A DNA stretch of 43,330 nt from Acidobacteriota bacterium (GTDB lineage: Bacteria; Acidobacteriota; Blastocatellia; Pyrinomonadales; Pyrinomonadaceae), in contig JAKOVX010000055.1 in NCBI GenBank assembly GCA_029781855.1, positions 1 to 43,330 of the forward strand. Direction: 5' to 3'. The notes beneath the pieces are model-generated. The model did no database searches. It was not told the origin of the DNA and worked only from the letters and a program-made list of their open reading frames with translations. The position numbers were made by a program, and so were the translations under genes. Positions 7,750 to 16,312 of the stretch are shown piece by piece (the first letter of the stretch is position 1; each line of letters starts with the position of its first letter).

Positions 7750-9003
7750 CTATTTATTCGCCGGTTTGGCCGCGGGCTTTGCTTCCGGTTTCGCCGGGGC
7801 GTTCGCAGCCGGTTTGGCGTTTGCATTCGCCGGCTTGGCGTTAGCGTTTGCCGCGGTTGTATTGGCCGGAGCAGCATTTGCGTTCGCCGGTGCCGTGTTG
7901 GCATTCGCCGGAGCAGGCGTAACGGCACCTGCAGGGCGTGCACCGCTCAGTTCGTTCGGATTCTCAACAACCTTGCGCGCAAGATTATTCTCGATCTTGG
8001 CCTCGTTCATCGCGATCGCCTGGAACGATGCCGCAAGAAGCTGCTTTCGACTGTTACCGAGCTGCTCGATAACCTGCTGACGGACACCGGGGCTCTCAAG
8101 CGTAACTGCCTCGTCCTTGTCGCTGCGTTCCTGCAGCTTGAGGATAAAGAGCTTGCCCTGCGAGCGGCTAGTGATGATCCCGCCGATCTGAAGCTGCGGA
8201 CTCATCAGGGCCGCGACGGTCTGTTCCGGAAATGCCTGCTTCAGGTCATCTTCCGTAAGGTAGCCGAGGTCTCCACCCTGAAATTTACTCTGGTCTTCGC
8301 TGTTCTCGCGAGCAACGGACGCGAAATCCTGGCCGGTCTGCAGTTTCTTGACGACCTCATTCGCCTTAAGCACGGCCGACTGTTCGTCGGTCGTCTGGTC
8401 GCCTTCGCCGGAATTCGAAGGGTCGATGATAATAGCCGCGACCTTGACGCCGCGTCGCTTAACAAAAGCTTCCTTATTGCCGTTGTAAAACGCCTCGATC
8501 TCGCTGTCTTTCGGCGGCTCGATCTTGCCGGTGATCTTATCAACCAGCTTTTGCGTGGCCAGTGCCTTTTTGACCGAATCGCGAAGAATGGCCTCGGTCA
8601 CGCCCTGATCCTTCATTTCCTTTTCGATCTGGTCAGCCGATTTGCCGCTCTGGGTCTTTTGTTTATTGATCTCGGCTGTGACTTCCTCTTCGGTAGGAAC
8701 GGTCCCTTCTTTTTCGGCTTTCTGGAACATCACCTCTTGCTGAATGAGGCTTTCCAGTACCTGGAGCCGTGCAGCAGCAAGTTCGAGCGGCGACATTTTC
8801 GCCATCTGTCCCTGCGCCTGCTGTTTGACCGCACGGTCAACCTCTTCCATAGTGATGACCTTGCCGTTCACCGTGGCGGCAGTCTCGTTGCCGCTGGTCG
8901 AACCGCCGGCATTATTCACCGCGGGCCCGCCGCAAGCGGCGAAAAACGCAGCAAATGTCACCAAGACGGCTGCGGTCGTAAATCTGATCAGTTTGTTTTG
9001 CAC
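7750..9003 (-). CDS. Lipoprotein peptidyl-prolyl isomerase/chaperone (SurA_N-PpiC type)
   Basis: I place the start at a GTG (9003), preceded by AAAGGAG and followed at once by a lipoprotein signal (VQNKLIRF to FAAC, with the lipidated Cys about residue 23). An in-frame ATG 13 codons upstream is possible but would put hydrophilic residues before the signal. The 417-residue protein then has a SurA-like N-terminal helical domain (VNGKVITMEEVDRAV), where QAQGQMAKMSPLELAAARLQ marks the chaperone helices. A parvulin/PpiC-like region follows (about 195-320), with DFASVARENSEDQSKFQGGDLG being the family's typical segment. It likely assists folding of exported proteins in the periplasm. The C-terminus (about 350-417) is a low-complexity Ala/Asn/Pro/Lys tail built from PANANA-like units, possibly a flexible tether. 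Confidence 0.85.
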   Translation of the reverse strand: MQNKLIRFTTAAVLVTFAAFFAACGGPAVNNAGGSTSGNETAATVNGKVITMEEVDRAVKQQAQGQMAKMSPLELAAARLQVLESLIQQEVMFQKAEKEGTVPTEEEVTAEINKQKTQSGKSADQIEKEMKDQGVTEAILRDSVKKALATQKLVDKITGKIEPPKDSEIEAFYNGNKEAFVKRRGVKVAAIIIDPSNSGEGDQTTDEQSAVLKANEVVKKLQTGQDFASVARENSEDQSKFQGGDLGYLTEDDLKQAFPEQTVAALMSPQLQIGGIITSRSQGKLFILKLQERSDKDEAVTLESPGVRQQVIEQLGNSRKQLLAASFQAIAMNEAKIENNLARKVVENPNELSGARPAGAVTPAPANANTAPANANAAPANTTAANANAKPANANAKPAANAPAKPEAKPAAKPANK

Positions 9004-9045
9004 TGTGGCTTCTGCTCCTTTCAACTTATCGATATCCTGCATAAC

Positions 9046-9075
9046 TTGACTATATCCAATTGATTCTGGTATAAG
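9046..9075 (+). promoter_or_regulatory. rpmB promoter
   Basis: TTGACT (9046-9051) and TATAAG (9070-9075) are separated by 18 bases, and a TG before the -10 box gives an extended -10. It points to rpmB with a leader of about 60 bases. It lies in the divergent gap between rpmB and the PpiC lipoprotein gene. Confidence 0.6.
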
Positions 9076-9144
9076 TTTTAGTTTCGAGTTTTTGATAAAC
9101 TCTTTATTTCATACCTCGTATTTTTCGACGGAGGCACTAATATT

Positions 9145-9339
9145 ATGGCTAAACGCTGCGACGTATGCGGAAAAGGTCCGCAATTTGGTAACAACGTATC
9201 TCACGCGAACAATAAAACGCGACGACGATTTAACCCGAACCTTCAATCTATCCGTGTCCAGCTGCCGACTGGCGGCAACGGCCGGGCGAAAGTCTGCACT
9301 CGTTGCATCAAGGGTGGAAAGATCGTAAAAGCTGCGTAA
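9145..9339 (+). CDS. rpmB: 50S ribosomal protein L28
   Basis: A 64-residue basic protein that matches the L28 family from end to end: [21 protein letters not shown], then the [12 protein letters not shown] segment and a C-terminal CTRC motif. Two CxxC pairs (residues 5-8 and about 52-55) give the zinc-ribbon form of L28. Many bacteria also carry a cysteine-free paralogue, not seen here. It is part of the large ribosomal subunit. A GGAGG sits about 10 bases before the ATG. The gene is the only plus-strand gene in a long minus-strand region. It has its own promoter and a terminator hairpin immediately downstream, so it is monocistronic. Confidence 0.97.
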   Translation: MAKRCDVCGKGPQFGNNVSHANNKTRRRFNPNLQSIRVQLPTGGNGRAKVCTRCIKGGKIVKAA

Positions 9340-9370
9340 GTGGTTTGAGATACAACTCGAAACTTTAGTT

Positions 9371-9402
9371 GCCAAACGCTGATAAAAAAGCGTTTGGCTT
9401 TT
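9371..9402 (+). terminator. rpmB Rho-independent terminator
   Basis: GCCAAACGCT (9371-9380) and AGCGTTTGGC (9389-9398) make a perfect 10-bp stem with an eight-base A-rich loop. TTTT follows in the rpmB direction. On the other strand no T-run follows, so for the convergent ridA gene it is at best a weak terminator. Confidence 0.75.
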
Positions 9403-9405
9403 CAT

Positions 9406-9783
9406 TTACGCGGTCGCAATACACTCGATCTCGACACGGGCATCACGCGGCAAACGCGCCGCCTGGACCGTCGCCCGAGCAGGTTTGTTCTCGCTGAAAA
9501 ACCTTCCGTAAACTTCATTCATCGCCGCAAACTCGCCCATATCCGCCAAAAACACGGTAGTTTTCACGACGTTATCCAAACTCGTTCCGGCAGCCTCGAG
9601 CACGGCCGCCAAATTTTTCAGGACCTGTTCGGTCTGTGACGTGATCTCGTCCGAAACAAAATTCCCCGTTGCCGGGTCGATCGGGATCTGTCCCGAACAA
9701 AAGACCAGACCGCCGGTCTTGATCGCCTGCGAATAGGGGCCGATGGCTCCCGGTGCGTTCTCGGTTGAAATGATCTCTTTCAT
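9406..9783 (-). CDS. ridA: RidA family enamine/imine deaminase
   Basis: The start at [19 protein letters not shown] gives 125 residues, the normal length of RidA (YjgF/YER057c/UK114). A 12-codon upstream extension is not family-like. RidA hydrolyses reactive 2-aminoacrylate and related enamine/imine intermediates made by PLP enzymes, releasing ammonia and ketoacids. Family signatures visible are GPYSQA near residues 14-19, [13 protein letters not shown], and the C-terminal block [23 protein letters not shown]. That block carries the conserved Arg that binds the substrate carboxylate and the conserved Glu. It lies 98 bases downstream of rsh on the same strand and is probably co-transcribed with it. 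Confidence 0.93.
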   Translation of the reverse strand: MKEIISTENAPGAIGPYSQAIKTGGLVFCSGQIPIDPATGNFVSDEITSQTEQVLKNLAAVLEAAGTSLDNVVKTTVFLADMGEFAAMNEVYGRFFSENKPARATVQAARLPRDARVEIECIATA

Positions 9784-9881
9784 TAGCTTCGAATTGCCGG
9801 AAAATGATTCCTTAAGCAAAAGGCGAATTCTAGCAAATTGAAGCCGAAAAGGAAAGCAAGGCGAGCGGAAAGACTTGTGGA

Positions 9882-12089
9882 TCAGGGATTGATACGTTCG
9901 ACTTCGATGACGCCGGACACGTGCCGGATGGCACTGATGACCTTGTCGAGATGTTTTTTATCGTGGACCTCGACCGTAACCTCGATCAGCCCGATGTCGT
10001 CCTTGGAGACGTGGGCACGTGCGTCGCGAATACCGGTCTTGATATCGGCAATGGCATTCGTGATGCCGGCGAGCATGCCGGTGCGGTTCTCCGTCGTTGC
10101 AAGCAGCTGGACCGACTGTTTCTCGTCCTTCTCGGTCTTGGCCCATTCGACCTCGACGATGCGATCCTTATTGACCATCAGCTGGCCCATATTCTTGCAG
10201 CGCTTGTTATGGACCACGATGCCCTTGCCCAGCGAAATGTAGCCGATAATGTCCTCGCCGCGAAGCGGATTGCAGCAGCGGGCACGCGATGTAAGCAAAT
10301 TATCGACTCCCTTGACGACGATCGCGTCCTCGCCCAGGCCGATGAATTTGCGAACGGCCTTCATACCGTTCGAGATCTTGGTGGCAGCTTTCTTCTCGGG
10401 ATCCAGCTCCTCAAATTTCTCGGCACCCAGGAACTTCGCCAAAACGTTACGAGGCAATGCCTTGCCGTAACCGATAGACGCCAGCAGGTCATCCGGGCGG
10501 CTGAGGCCGTAATCGTTGGCGATCCGCGTCATCTCGGCCTCGTTGTTGAGGAACTTCTTTGGAGCAACGCGGAATTTTTCTGCCTCTTTCTCAAGCAGTT
10601 TGCGGCCGATATCTATTGATTCCTCCCGCTGCTGCTGCGAGATCCAGTGGCGGATCCGATTACGGGCACGCGAGGTAACTACATAATTGAGCCAGTCGCG
10701 GGTCGGCTGAGAGTTCTGCGTCGTCAGGATCTCGATGACATCGCCATTCTGGAGTTCGGTGCGGAGTGGAACGATACGGCCGTTGATCTTGGCACCGGTA
10801 CACTTGTCGCCGACTTCCGAGTGGATGGCATAGGCAAAGTCGAGCGGGGTCGCGCCGCGCGGCAACTGAATGACCTTGCCCATCGGCGTGAAGGTGTAAA
10901 CATCCTTCGGGAAAAGGTCGAGTTTGAGCGATTCGATAAAATCCTCGGAATCCTCGTTGTCCTCATTCGCCTCAACCAGCGGCAGTAACAGCTTCTCAAC
11001 AGTCCGGCGAAGCTCATCGAGCGTATCGTCGTCTTCGTGGCTGCCGATGCTGCTCTCTTTGTATTTCCAGTGGGCGGCAACGCCCTCTTCGGCAACCCGG
11101 TGCATTTCCTCGGTGCGGATCTGCACTTCAAACGCGACGCCGCCGTCCCCGATGACCGATGTGTGGAGCGACTGGTAAAGATTGTCACGCGGGATCGCGA
11201 TCCAGTCCTTGAACCGCTCGGGCACCGGCGTCCAGATATTATGAATGACGCTGAGCGTCAGATAACAATATTTGCGGTCGTTAGGGGTGATCACGCGAGC
11301 TGCGATCAGATCGTAAACCTGATCGATGTGTATCTTTTGCTTCTTGAGCTTTTTCCAGAGCGAATAGAGTCGTTTGACGCGGCTCTGGACCTCGACGAAC
11401 GGCACATCGTTCGCTTCGAGCTCGGTCGTGATGGTTTCGCGTATCTTGGTCAACGCGGCCTCCAATTCCGGACGGCGGGAATCGACCTCGGCCGAGAGGC
11501 GTTTGTATTCCTCGGGGTGCAGATTTTGGAATGAGAGGTCCTCGAGCTCGCTTCGCAGTTTACCCATTCCGAGGCGATGTGCAATGGGAGCGTAGATGTC
11601 GAGGGTTTCCTGCGAAATACGGGCCCGTTTCTCCGGTTTGAGGAACTGCATTGTCCGCATGTTATGCAAACGGTCGGCAAGCTTGATCAAAACGACGCGG
11701 ACGTCGGTGATCATCGCAAGGACCATCTTGCGAACGTTCTCCGCCTGCTGCTTCTCCTTGGAGAGGTTGCTGATGTGGGCGATCTTGGTGAGACCGTCGA
11801 CGAGCAGAGTGATCTCGTCGCCAAAATAAGACCTGATCGTATCGAGGTCGACCAGCGTATCCTCGACAACGTCATGCAGCAGGCCCGTAGAGACGCTTAC
11901 CTCGTCGAGCCGCATCTCGGCAAGGATCTCGGCGACCTCGAGCGGATGGACAAGATATGGCTCACCGGAGGCCCGCTTCTGGCCGCGGTGGTGCATCGCC
12001 GAAAACAGATAGGCGCGGCGGATCAGATCGACATCAGCTCCCGGCCGATTCGCCGTTACCTTTGCTATTACGTCTTCGATCCTTATCAT
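9882..12089 (-). CDS. rsh: Bifunctional (p)ppGpp synthetase/hydrolase
   Basis: A full-length 735-residue long RelA/SpoT homologue. The N-terminal HD hydrolase domain is intact (His48, His72-Asp73 in LLHDVVEDT, Asp139 in [12 protein letters not shown]), so ppGpp hydrolysis is expected. The synthetase domain (about 230-345) has the RFKD motif at 292-295, the RxKD form linked to bifunctional Rel/SpoT enzymes rather than RelA. It also has YQSLHT and [10 protein letters not shown] (321-330). TGS (about 396-455, [20 protein letters not shown]), zinc-finger-like helical (about 545-620, [16 protein letters not shown]) and ACT (about 660-735) domains follow. It sets the stringent response on the ribosome. 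The gene probably starts its own operon with ridA downstream. A promoter with a flanking dyad is at 12137-12165. Confidence 0.96.
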   Translation of the reverse strand: MIRIEDVIAKVTANRPGADVDLIRRAYLFSAMHHRGQKRASGEPYLVHPLEVAEILAEMRLDEVSVSTGLLHDVVEDTLVDLDTIRSYFGDEITLLVDGLTKIAHISNLSKEKQQAENVRKMVLAMITDVRVVLIKLADRLHNMRTMQFLKPEKRARISQETLDIYAPIAHRLGMGKLRSELEDLSFQNLHPEEYKRLSAEVDSRRPELEAALTKIRETITTELEANDVPFVEVQSRVKRLYSLWKKLKKQKIHIDQVYDLIAARVITPNDRKYCYLTLSVIHNIWTPVPERFKDWIAIPRDNLYQSLHTSVIGDGGVAFEVQIRTEEMHRVAEEGVAAHWKYKESSIGSHEDDDTLDELRRTVEKLLLPLVEANEDNEDSEDFIESLKLDLFPKDVYTFTPMGKVIQLPRGATPLDFAYAIHSEVGDKCTGAKINGRIVPLRTELQNGDVIEILTTQNSQPTRDWLNYVVTSRARNRIRHWISQQQREESIDIGRKLLEKEAEKFRVAPKKFLNNEAEMTRIANDYGLSRPDDLLASIGYGKALPRNVLAKFLGAEKFEELDPEKKAATKISNGMKAVRKFIGLGEDAIVVKGVDNLLTSRARCCNPLRGEDIIGYISLGKGIVVHNKRCKNMGQLMVNKDRIVEVEWAKTEKDEKQSVQLLATTENRTGMLAGITNAIADIKTGIRDARAHVSKDDIGLIEVTVEVHDKKHLDKVISAIRHVSGVIEVERINP

Positions 12090-12125
12090 CCGGCGATGCT
12101 CGCTTACGAGATACGGTCACTTATC

Positions 12126-12165
12126 CCGCTTGTCTCAATATAACCAACAAGCGGTAAAGTGTAAC
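12126..12165 (-). promoter_or_regulatory. rsh promoter with dyad flanking the -10 box
   Basis: On the minus strand GTTACA (12160-12165) and TATATT (12137-12142) are separated by 17 bases. Inverted arms CCGCTTGT (12126-12133) and ACAAGCGG (12147-12154) lie on either side of the -10 box, 21 bases centre to centre. That is about two helical turns, as expected for an operator. The binding protein is unknown. Confidence 0.4.
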
Positions 12166-12166
12166 G

Positions 12167-12204
12167 AAAAAAGTGATGCCCAATTCATTGTAATTGAGCA
12201 TCAC
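12167..12204 (-). terminator. Terminator of the tonB-exbBD-lipoprotein operon
   Basis: On the minus strand GTGATGCTCAATT and AATTGGGCATCAC pair with one mismatch around a six-base loop. They are followed directly by TTTTTT (12167-12172). This is a good Rho-independent terminator 24 bases after the lipoprotein stop codon, and it insulates rsh from the upstream operon. Confidence 0.85.
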
Positions 12205-12227
12205 CTATGTTGGAAAGAAAAATCGTC

Positions 12228-13292
12228 CTATTTCTTGTTAGCGTTAGCGTTCTTGGCAGCCTCGGCCTTTTCGGCTTCTTCCTTCGCCTGAGCCCGAGCG
12301 TCAGCCTCAGACTGAAGGTTCTTGACCACAGTGCTAAGCGACGAGAACTGAGACTTCGCGGTTTCGGCCTCTGCTTTCAGCCGGTCCTCTTCAGCCTTGT
12401 TGCCGTCCATTTCCGCCGCACGCATTGCTTGAACCGTGAGGCTCGCCTTGTACGAACGTGCAGATTCGAAAACCTTCAGAATCTCACTGTAAAGAGCGAT
12501 CTGCGAATCGGAGGATTTGGCAACGTCGATCGAACCCGCATTCTTGACCATGTCCGGTTCAAGTTCCAAAGCCTGACCGATCAGTTTAAGGCCATCGGCG
12601 ACGCATTGTTTCATTTGATCGAAATCGGCCTGATTAGCCGGTTTGACGAATTGGAATACGTCTTTTCCGTCTTTCTGGACCGTCTTCTTAGTTGCGTCGG
12701 TGTCGGAGATCTCGTTGGCACAGGTGTTTGCCTTTGCCGCCAGCGAACTCAGGGCACGGGCACGGGCCGTCGGCGGATAATCCGCATTTCCGGCGATCTC
12801 GTTTTGCCATTCCTTCGCTTTATCAGGTTGAGCAAGATTCTCATAGAGACTCGCAACCGCACTCGCCGAACTGTTAACCGCGGACAGCGACTGGAGATAC
12901 ATCTTCTGCGCGTCCTCGGAGTTCGGGTTCTTTTCGTAGGCAGCCGTCGCATCCTTCAGTTCCTTCAGACTCGGCGGAAGGCTCTTCTTGTACTCATCAA
13001 GAGCTTCCTGTGCCTTGGCAGTATCCTTTCGGTTACCGATAAACTCAGAGTGGAGCGTTCTCGCCAACGAAAGCTGGGCAGTACGGCCCTCAACGGTCTC
13101 ACCCTTTGGATCGAGCGACGCGGCATATCTAAAACGTGCTTCGGCCTCCGGGAATTTCCGGTCCTTGTACGCTTTAGCACCATCGACCAGATTCTTTCTG
13201 GCCATCACCTTATTGTAATAGGAGCAATTTGCTCCAAGAAGTACGGTAATCGCAATGACCGCAACTACCCCAAAACGAGAGAATCTCATCAT
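12228..13292 (-). CDS. TPR-like outer-envelope lipoprotein
   Basis: The start at an ATG preceded by GGAGTCAA gives 354 residues; the longer open frame adds eight codons without a ribosome site. A lipoprotein signal (MMRFSRFG to LGANC) puts the lipid-anchored Cys near residue 23. The mature part is helical with TPR-like units, such as VDGAKAYKDRKFPEAEARFRYAASLDP (about 35-62) and repeats near 90-130 and 165-210. A charged C-terminal coiled-coil region rich in Ala, Glu and Lys ends in ANANKK. It is the last gene of the tonB-exbB-exbD-exbD operon and is followed by a strong terminator. A periplasmic scaffold role alongside the TonB motor is plausible by context, comparable to TPR proteins such as CpoB beside Tol-Pal. 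I do not recognise a named family. Confidence 0.75.
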   Translation of the reverse strand: MMRFSRFGVVAVIAITVLLGANCSYYNKVMARKNLVDGAKAYKDRKFPEAEARFRYAASLDPKGETVEGRTAQLSLARTLHSEFIGNRKDTAKAQEALDEYKKSLPPSLKELKDATAAYEKNPNSEDAQKMYLQSLSAVNSSASAVASLYENLAQPDKAKEWQNEIAGNADYPPTARARALSSLAAKANTCANEISDTDATKKTVQKDGKDVFQFVKPANQADFDQMKQCVADGLKLIGQALELEPDMVKNAGSIDVAKSSDSQIALYSEILKVFESARSYKASLTVQAMRAAEMDGNKAEEDRLKAEAETAKSQFSSLSTVVKNLQSEADARAQAKEEAEKAEAAKNANANKK

Positions 13293-13364
13293 TTGACTCC
13301 ATTCACATCCGGACATCTCGGCGCGGGAGCTAATATCCCCTCACGGCCGAACGTCCGGACAACA

Positions 13365-13838
13365 TTATTCTGATAAATCGTCTATCTGCAATCCGATCGG
13401 AGAGGCCCCGACAGACTTTGCCGCGTCGATAACCTTGACCACATCACCATAACGAACGCTCTTTGGAGCCTTGATGAAAATGGTCTTTTCGACCTCGTTC
13501 GTGCCCTCACGGATAACGCCGTTCTTTTCTCGTTCGGCAAAAACCGCACGAAGCTTATCCTGGAGCTTTTCCGGATCGGTCACATCGCCATACGGCTCGT
13601 TGTTTAGCGTGATGGCCTTGGTGTCGCGGTTGATCGCGATGACCAGGGTCAACGGATTGGGCTTTGCCTGCTGTTGAACAACATCCTTTGGTTCCGAGGG
13701 CACCTTCGCCTCAAAGCGGCTCGGTTTCAACGGCGTGATCACCATGAAGATGATCAGCAGAACCAACAGCACGTCGATCAAGGGCGTTACGTTAATTTGC
13801 GGCGTTGCTCCACCGGAGCCGCCTGTTGACATTCCCAT
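13365..13838 (-). CDS. exbD: ExbD/TolR family biopolymer transporter (copy 2)
   Basis: A 157-residue protein with the ExbD/TolR plan: a short cytoplasmic N-terminus, one membrane helix and a periplasmic domain. The helix is INVTPLIDVLLVLLIIFMV, in which Asp22 is the proton-path aspartate. The periplasmic domain carries the TolR-like ending KSVRYGDVVKVIDAAKSVGASPIGLQ. It has an insertion (about 95-115, REKNGVIREGTNEVEKT) that copy 1 lacks. It forms a proton-driven motor with ExbB to energise TonB. A strong GGAGGTGAATT lies before the ATG. It follows copy 1 by 37 bases, and the lipoprotein gene follows it. Confidence 0.93.
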   Translation of the reverse strand: MGMSTGGSGGATPQINVTPLIDVLLVLLIIFMVITPLKPSRFEAKVPSEPKDVVQQQAKPNPLTLVIAINRDTKAITLNNEPYGDVTDPEKLQDKLRAVFAEREKNGVIREGTNEVEKTIFIKAPKSVRYGDVVKVIDAAKSVGASPIGLQIDDLSE

Positions 13839-13875
13839 AGCTTTAATTCACCTCCGAATCAACTAAATCCGAGGC

Positions 13876-14322
13876 CTATTTCTTGGGCGGCTCTCCACCC
13901 TTCTTCTTGTCAGCGACAAGCCCTATCTTATCAATGTCCTGCTTGCGAATAGTATCGATCGCCGCGACAACCCGGCCGTAGTCGACGTCGATACCGCTCT
14001 TGATGTAGACGATGCGTTTTTCGGGCGTCTTGCCCTCCATACGCTTTTTGATCACCTCACCAAGAGCATCGAGCGGGAATTGTTCCTTTCCAATATAAAA
14101 GTTGTTATTGTCAGGAATCGCGATGATGACGGACGTATCCTTTGCGATATCGGCGTCCTCATCGGGGCTGATCATGTCACGCGGAAGATTAACCGAAACG
14201 CCCTGCTGAAGCAGCGGTGTGACGATCATGAAAATGATCAGCAGCACCAGCATCACGTCAACCATCGGGGTTACGTTAATTTCCGAGTTGAACTCGCTCT
14301 TACCACCTATCTGTGCACCCAT
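13876..14322 (-). CDS. exbD: ExbD/TolR family biopolymer transporter (copy 1)
   Basis: A 148-residue paralogue of the downstream ExbD. The membrane helix INVTPMVDVMLVLLIIFMI carries the essential Asp22. The periplasmic domain ends with GIDVDYGRVVAAIDTIRKQDIDKIGLVADK, the usual TolR/ExbD C-terminal helix-strand. A Lys/Pro-rich tail (KKKGGEPPKK) follows. Tandem exbD genes are frequent in operons that serve large outer-membrane uptake systems, and the two subunits may form a heterodimer. CAGGAGAT is placed correctly before the ATG. It lies 46 bases downstream of exbB in the same operon. Confidence 0.94.
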   Translation of the reverse strand: MGAQIGGKSEFNSEINVTPMVDVMLVLLIIFMIVTPLLQQGVSVNLPRDMISPDEDADIAKDTSVIIAIPDNNNFYIGKEQFPLDALGEVIKKRMEGKTPEKRIVYIKSGIDVDYGRVVAAIDTIRKQDIDKIGLVADKKKGGEPPKK

Positions 14323-14368
14323 TGCAGTAGATCTCCTGTTTGGTCAAAAAATTCAGCGTTCCGAAGCG

Positions 14369-15118
14369 TTAGCCGCGGAGGCTCTTTGACCGCTGCTTGA
14401 TGAAATAGTCAACCAGTTCCGAGGCGGAATTTTCCATTTCTACGCTGAAACTCGTAACCTTGCTTGTGAACCAGTTGAACAGCCAAACGGCCGGAACGGC
14501 CACAAGGATACCGAAAGCGGTAGCGACGAGGGCTTCTGCGATAGCACCACCGACCGCGCCGATACCGGCCGATTCGTTGGTCTTCAACGCCTGGAAAGCA
14601 CCGATGATACCGACAACGGTTCCGAACAGTCCGACGAACGGAGCGGTCGAACCGACGGTCGCGAGTCCGGAAAGGCCACGCTTGAGTTCGGCGGTCTTTA
14701 CGGCGATCGCACGCTCAAGGGCACGCTTCGAGGCTTCCATTTCGTCAGCCGAAATGTCCGTATTGCCCTGGTGAGCGGCAAATTCCTTGAGGCCCGAAGA
14801 AACGACCATAGCAAGGTGCGAATCTTTGTGCTTGTCGCCGATGTTGATGGCCTCGTCGATGTTGCCGGTCTTAAGTGCCTGGGCAACCTTCGGAGCATAG
14901 GCACGCGACTGCGATTTTGCCTTGCCGTACGTCAGCCAACGCTCGATACCGACAGCGATCATATAGACGGATTCGATCAAGAGCGTAATGATAACGCCCC
15001 AACCCGGGTACGTCAGGCTCTTTGCGATATCGTAGATACCGAACGAAACGCCTTCACCAAAGAAAAAAAGGTATAAGCCCGAGATGTCGGTTGCGACCAG
15101 GCTGCCAAGAAATGTCAT
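14369..15118 (-). CDS. exbB: ExbB/TolQ/MotA family proton channel protein
   Basis: This 249-residue inner-membrane protein has three predicted helices (about 35-57, 150-175, 195-220) and the family signature running through GLSGLATVGSTAPFVGLFGTVVGIIGAF. The signature includes the TxxG and Thr/Ser positions that line the proton path. The long cytoplasmic loop (about 75-140) is also typical. ExbB forms a pentamer around ExbD and passes proton-motive force to TonB. A strong Shine-Dalgarno (GGAGGAAAAATC) precedes the ATG. The gene follows tonB by 110 bases, and that gap holds a stable hairpin. Confidence 0.94.
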   Translation of the reverse strand: MTFLGSLVATDISGLYLFFFGEGVSFGIYDIAKSLTYPGWGVIITLLIESVYMIAVGIERWLTYGKAKSQSRAYAPKVAQALKTGNIDEAINIGDKHKDSHLAMVVSSGLKEFAAHQGNTDISADEMEASKRALERAIAVKTAELKRGLSGLATVGSTAPFVGLFGTVVGIIGAFQALKTNESAGIGAVGGAIAEALVATAFGILVAVPAVWLFNWFTSKVTSFSVEMENSASELVDYFIKQRSKSLRG

Positions 15119-15180
15119 GATTTTTCCTCCAAAGAAATCAAAAAGAATTTTATTGATTGCTGATTAACTTTTTTTACTTT

Positions 15181-15213
15181 GTGAAAGATGCCGGACGCAT
15201 CCGGCATCTCTCA
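15181..15213 (-). other. Intercistronic hairpin between tonB and exbB
   Basis: AGATGCCGGA (15186-15195) and TCCGGCATCT (15200-15209) form a perfect 10-bp GC-rich stem with a four-base loop, and GTGA/TCAC outside extends the pairing. No T-run follows on the minus strand. It is therefore more likely an mRNA processing or stability element that sets different levels of TonB and ExbB/D than a full terminator. Confidence 0.6.
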
Positions 15214-15228
15214 CGTTCAAATTGCTTC

Positions 15229-16029
15229 CTACAAATTAAAGTTGTAGGTGATAACACCCGACACCTTTACCGGCTGCCCGGAAAGCAGCGTCGGACTGAA
15301 TCTGGCTCCACGAGCGGCCTGTTCGGCTGCCTGCCGAAGCAGCGGATGCCCGCTGACGGCACTGGCCGAGATCACCCTGCCCGATTCATCGATCAAAACT
15401 TGTACACTTACCGATCCGCTGGCACGCACAGCCTTAGCTGCTGCCGGATACGGCGGGGTCGGCAGACTCGTCGCCTTTCCGTTAAGAACACCACCGGATA
15501 CGGTCTTCGGCACCGGCCTCGGCGTCGGGGGCGGAAGTGCGATCTCATTATCGCCCTTCTGCGAATCACCCGTGTTCGTAGACAGCCCGCCGGGGCTGCT
15601 GTTATCGACCACTCGGGCCGCTCCCGGAGGCGCCGCAACGGTCGCATCCGAGTTAGTCGAGCCGAGCTTGACGTTCTGGTTGAGACGGATCGGCGGGACC
15701 GTCAGCTTTTCATTGCTGATCTTGTCCGGGATCTTCGGCGACATATCCATCGCGAGTATCAGGTCCTTACGAACATCGGCATCAGGAGCCTTCTTCTGCT
15801 CCTGCTTCTGCTCGGGCTTCTGTTCCGGCGTATCTTCCGGCGGCGGCGGTGCGACGAGCGTCGACAGCTCGAGGTCGCCTGCCCCCATGCCGTAATCCTT
15901 GGTAAACAGACTGTACGTCCAGGCTGACAAAAGCGTCATTACGGCCAGGATCCCGATCACGGTGAGAAACTCGAGAAGCCTCACGGACTCCTTAGAGTTA
16001 TTCTTGGATTCGACTAATTGGTCTAACAT
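15229..16029 (-). CDS. tonB: TonB family energy transducer
   Basis: A 266-residue protein with a single N-terminal membrane helix (about 20-43, LEFLTVIGILAVMTLLSAWTY) and a periplasmic Pro/Glu/Gln/Lys-rich spacer (about 58-85). The C-terminal TonB domain (about 190-266) has the typical PPYPAAAKAVRASGSVSVQ start, DESGRV turn and FSPTLLSGQPVKVSG block. TonB spans the periplasm and pulls on TonB-dependent receptors using ExbB/ExbD energy. Spacer motifs such as PPPTPRPVPK are seen around 165-180. A GGGAGGAAG lies just before the ATG. It heads the operon and is preceded by a leader of more than 200 bases with strong secondary structure. Confidence 0.93.
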   Translation of the reverse strand: MLDQLVESKNNSKESVRLLEFLTVIGILAVMTLLSAWTYSLFTKDYGMGAGDLELSTLVAPPPPEDTPEQKPEQKQEQKKAPDADVRKDLILAMDMSPKIPDKISNEKLTVPPIRLNQNVKLGSTNSDATVAAPPGAARVVDNSSPGGLSTNTGDSQKGDNEIALPPPTPRPVPKTVSGGVLNGKATSLPTPPYPAAAKAVRASGSVSVQVLIDESGRVISASAVSGHPLLRQAAEQAARGARFSPTLLSGQPVKVSGVITYNFNL

Positions 16030-16106
16030 TTTACTTCCTCCCTTTTTACGGTGCCAATGAAGGTCAAGGGTTACGAAACCTACAAAACTTCGATGTACTA
16101 TTCAGG

Positions 16107-16153
16107 TGCCCCGTTGTAATCACCGGTATCACGGCAATTACCCAAACCGGGCA
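16107..16153 (-). other. Structured 5' leader hairpin upstream of tonB
   Basis: On the minus strand GTAATTGCCG and CGGTGATTAC pair (one G-T wobble plus a terminal wobble) around a six-base loop. Further out GTT/AAC and TGCCC/GGGCA continue the helix across a three-base bulge. The element ends 77 bases before the tonB ATG. The rest of the 380-base gap between secF and tonB holds a candidate promoter and an 8-bp hairpin (16205-16231), and no gene. I could not match the leader to a known riboswitch class. Confidence 0.5.
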
Positions 16154-16312
16154 GTGTCTGTGTGCCTAATGCTATTATTCCTGTCATTAAGTGCGGATGG
16201 GAGGACTTTTGCAGGTCAAGCGAGCAAAAGTTCTACTACCTCCGTTCCTAATTAAACGCAAGAACGCGGAATCAAGCAGACACAAAACTTAAATTGACCA
16301 GCAACGAATGGA

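Noticed and set aside
7684..9063. Plus-strand open frame of 459 codons
   Set aside because: It is antisense to the PpiC-type lipoprotein gene and has an Arg/Phe/Leu-rich translation without family features.
9371..9398. Hairpin as a terminator for ridA
   Set aside because: The stem is shared with rpmB, but no T-run follows on the minus strand, so it was assigned to rpmB only.
12207..13373. Plus-strand open frame of 388 codons
   Set aside because: It is antisense to the TPR lipoprotein, which has a lipobox, ribosome site and operon context. The antisense frame also runs across the operon's terminator-proximal region.
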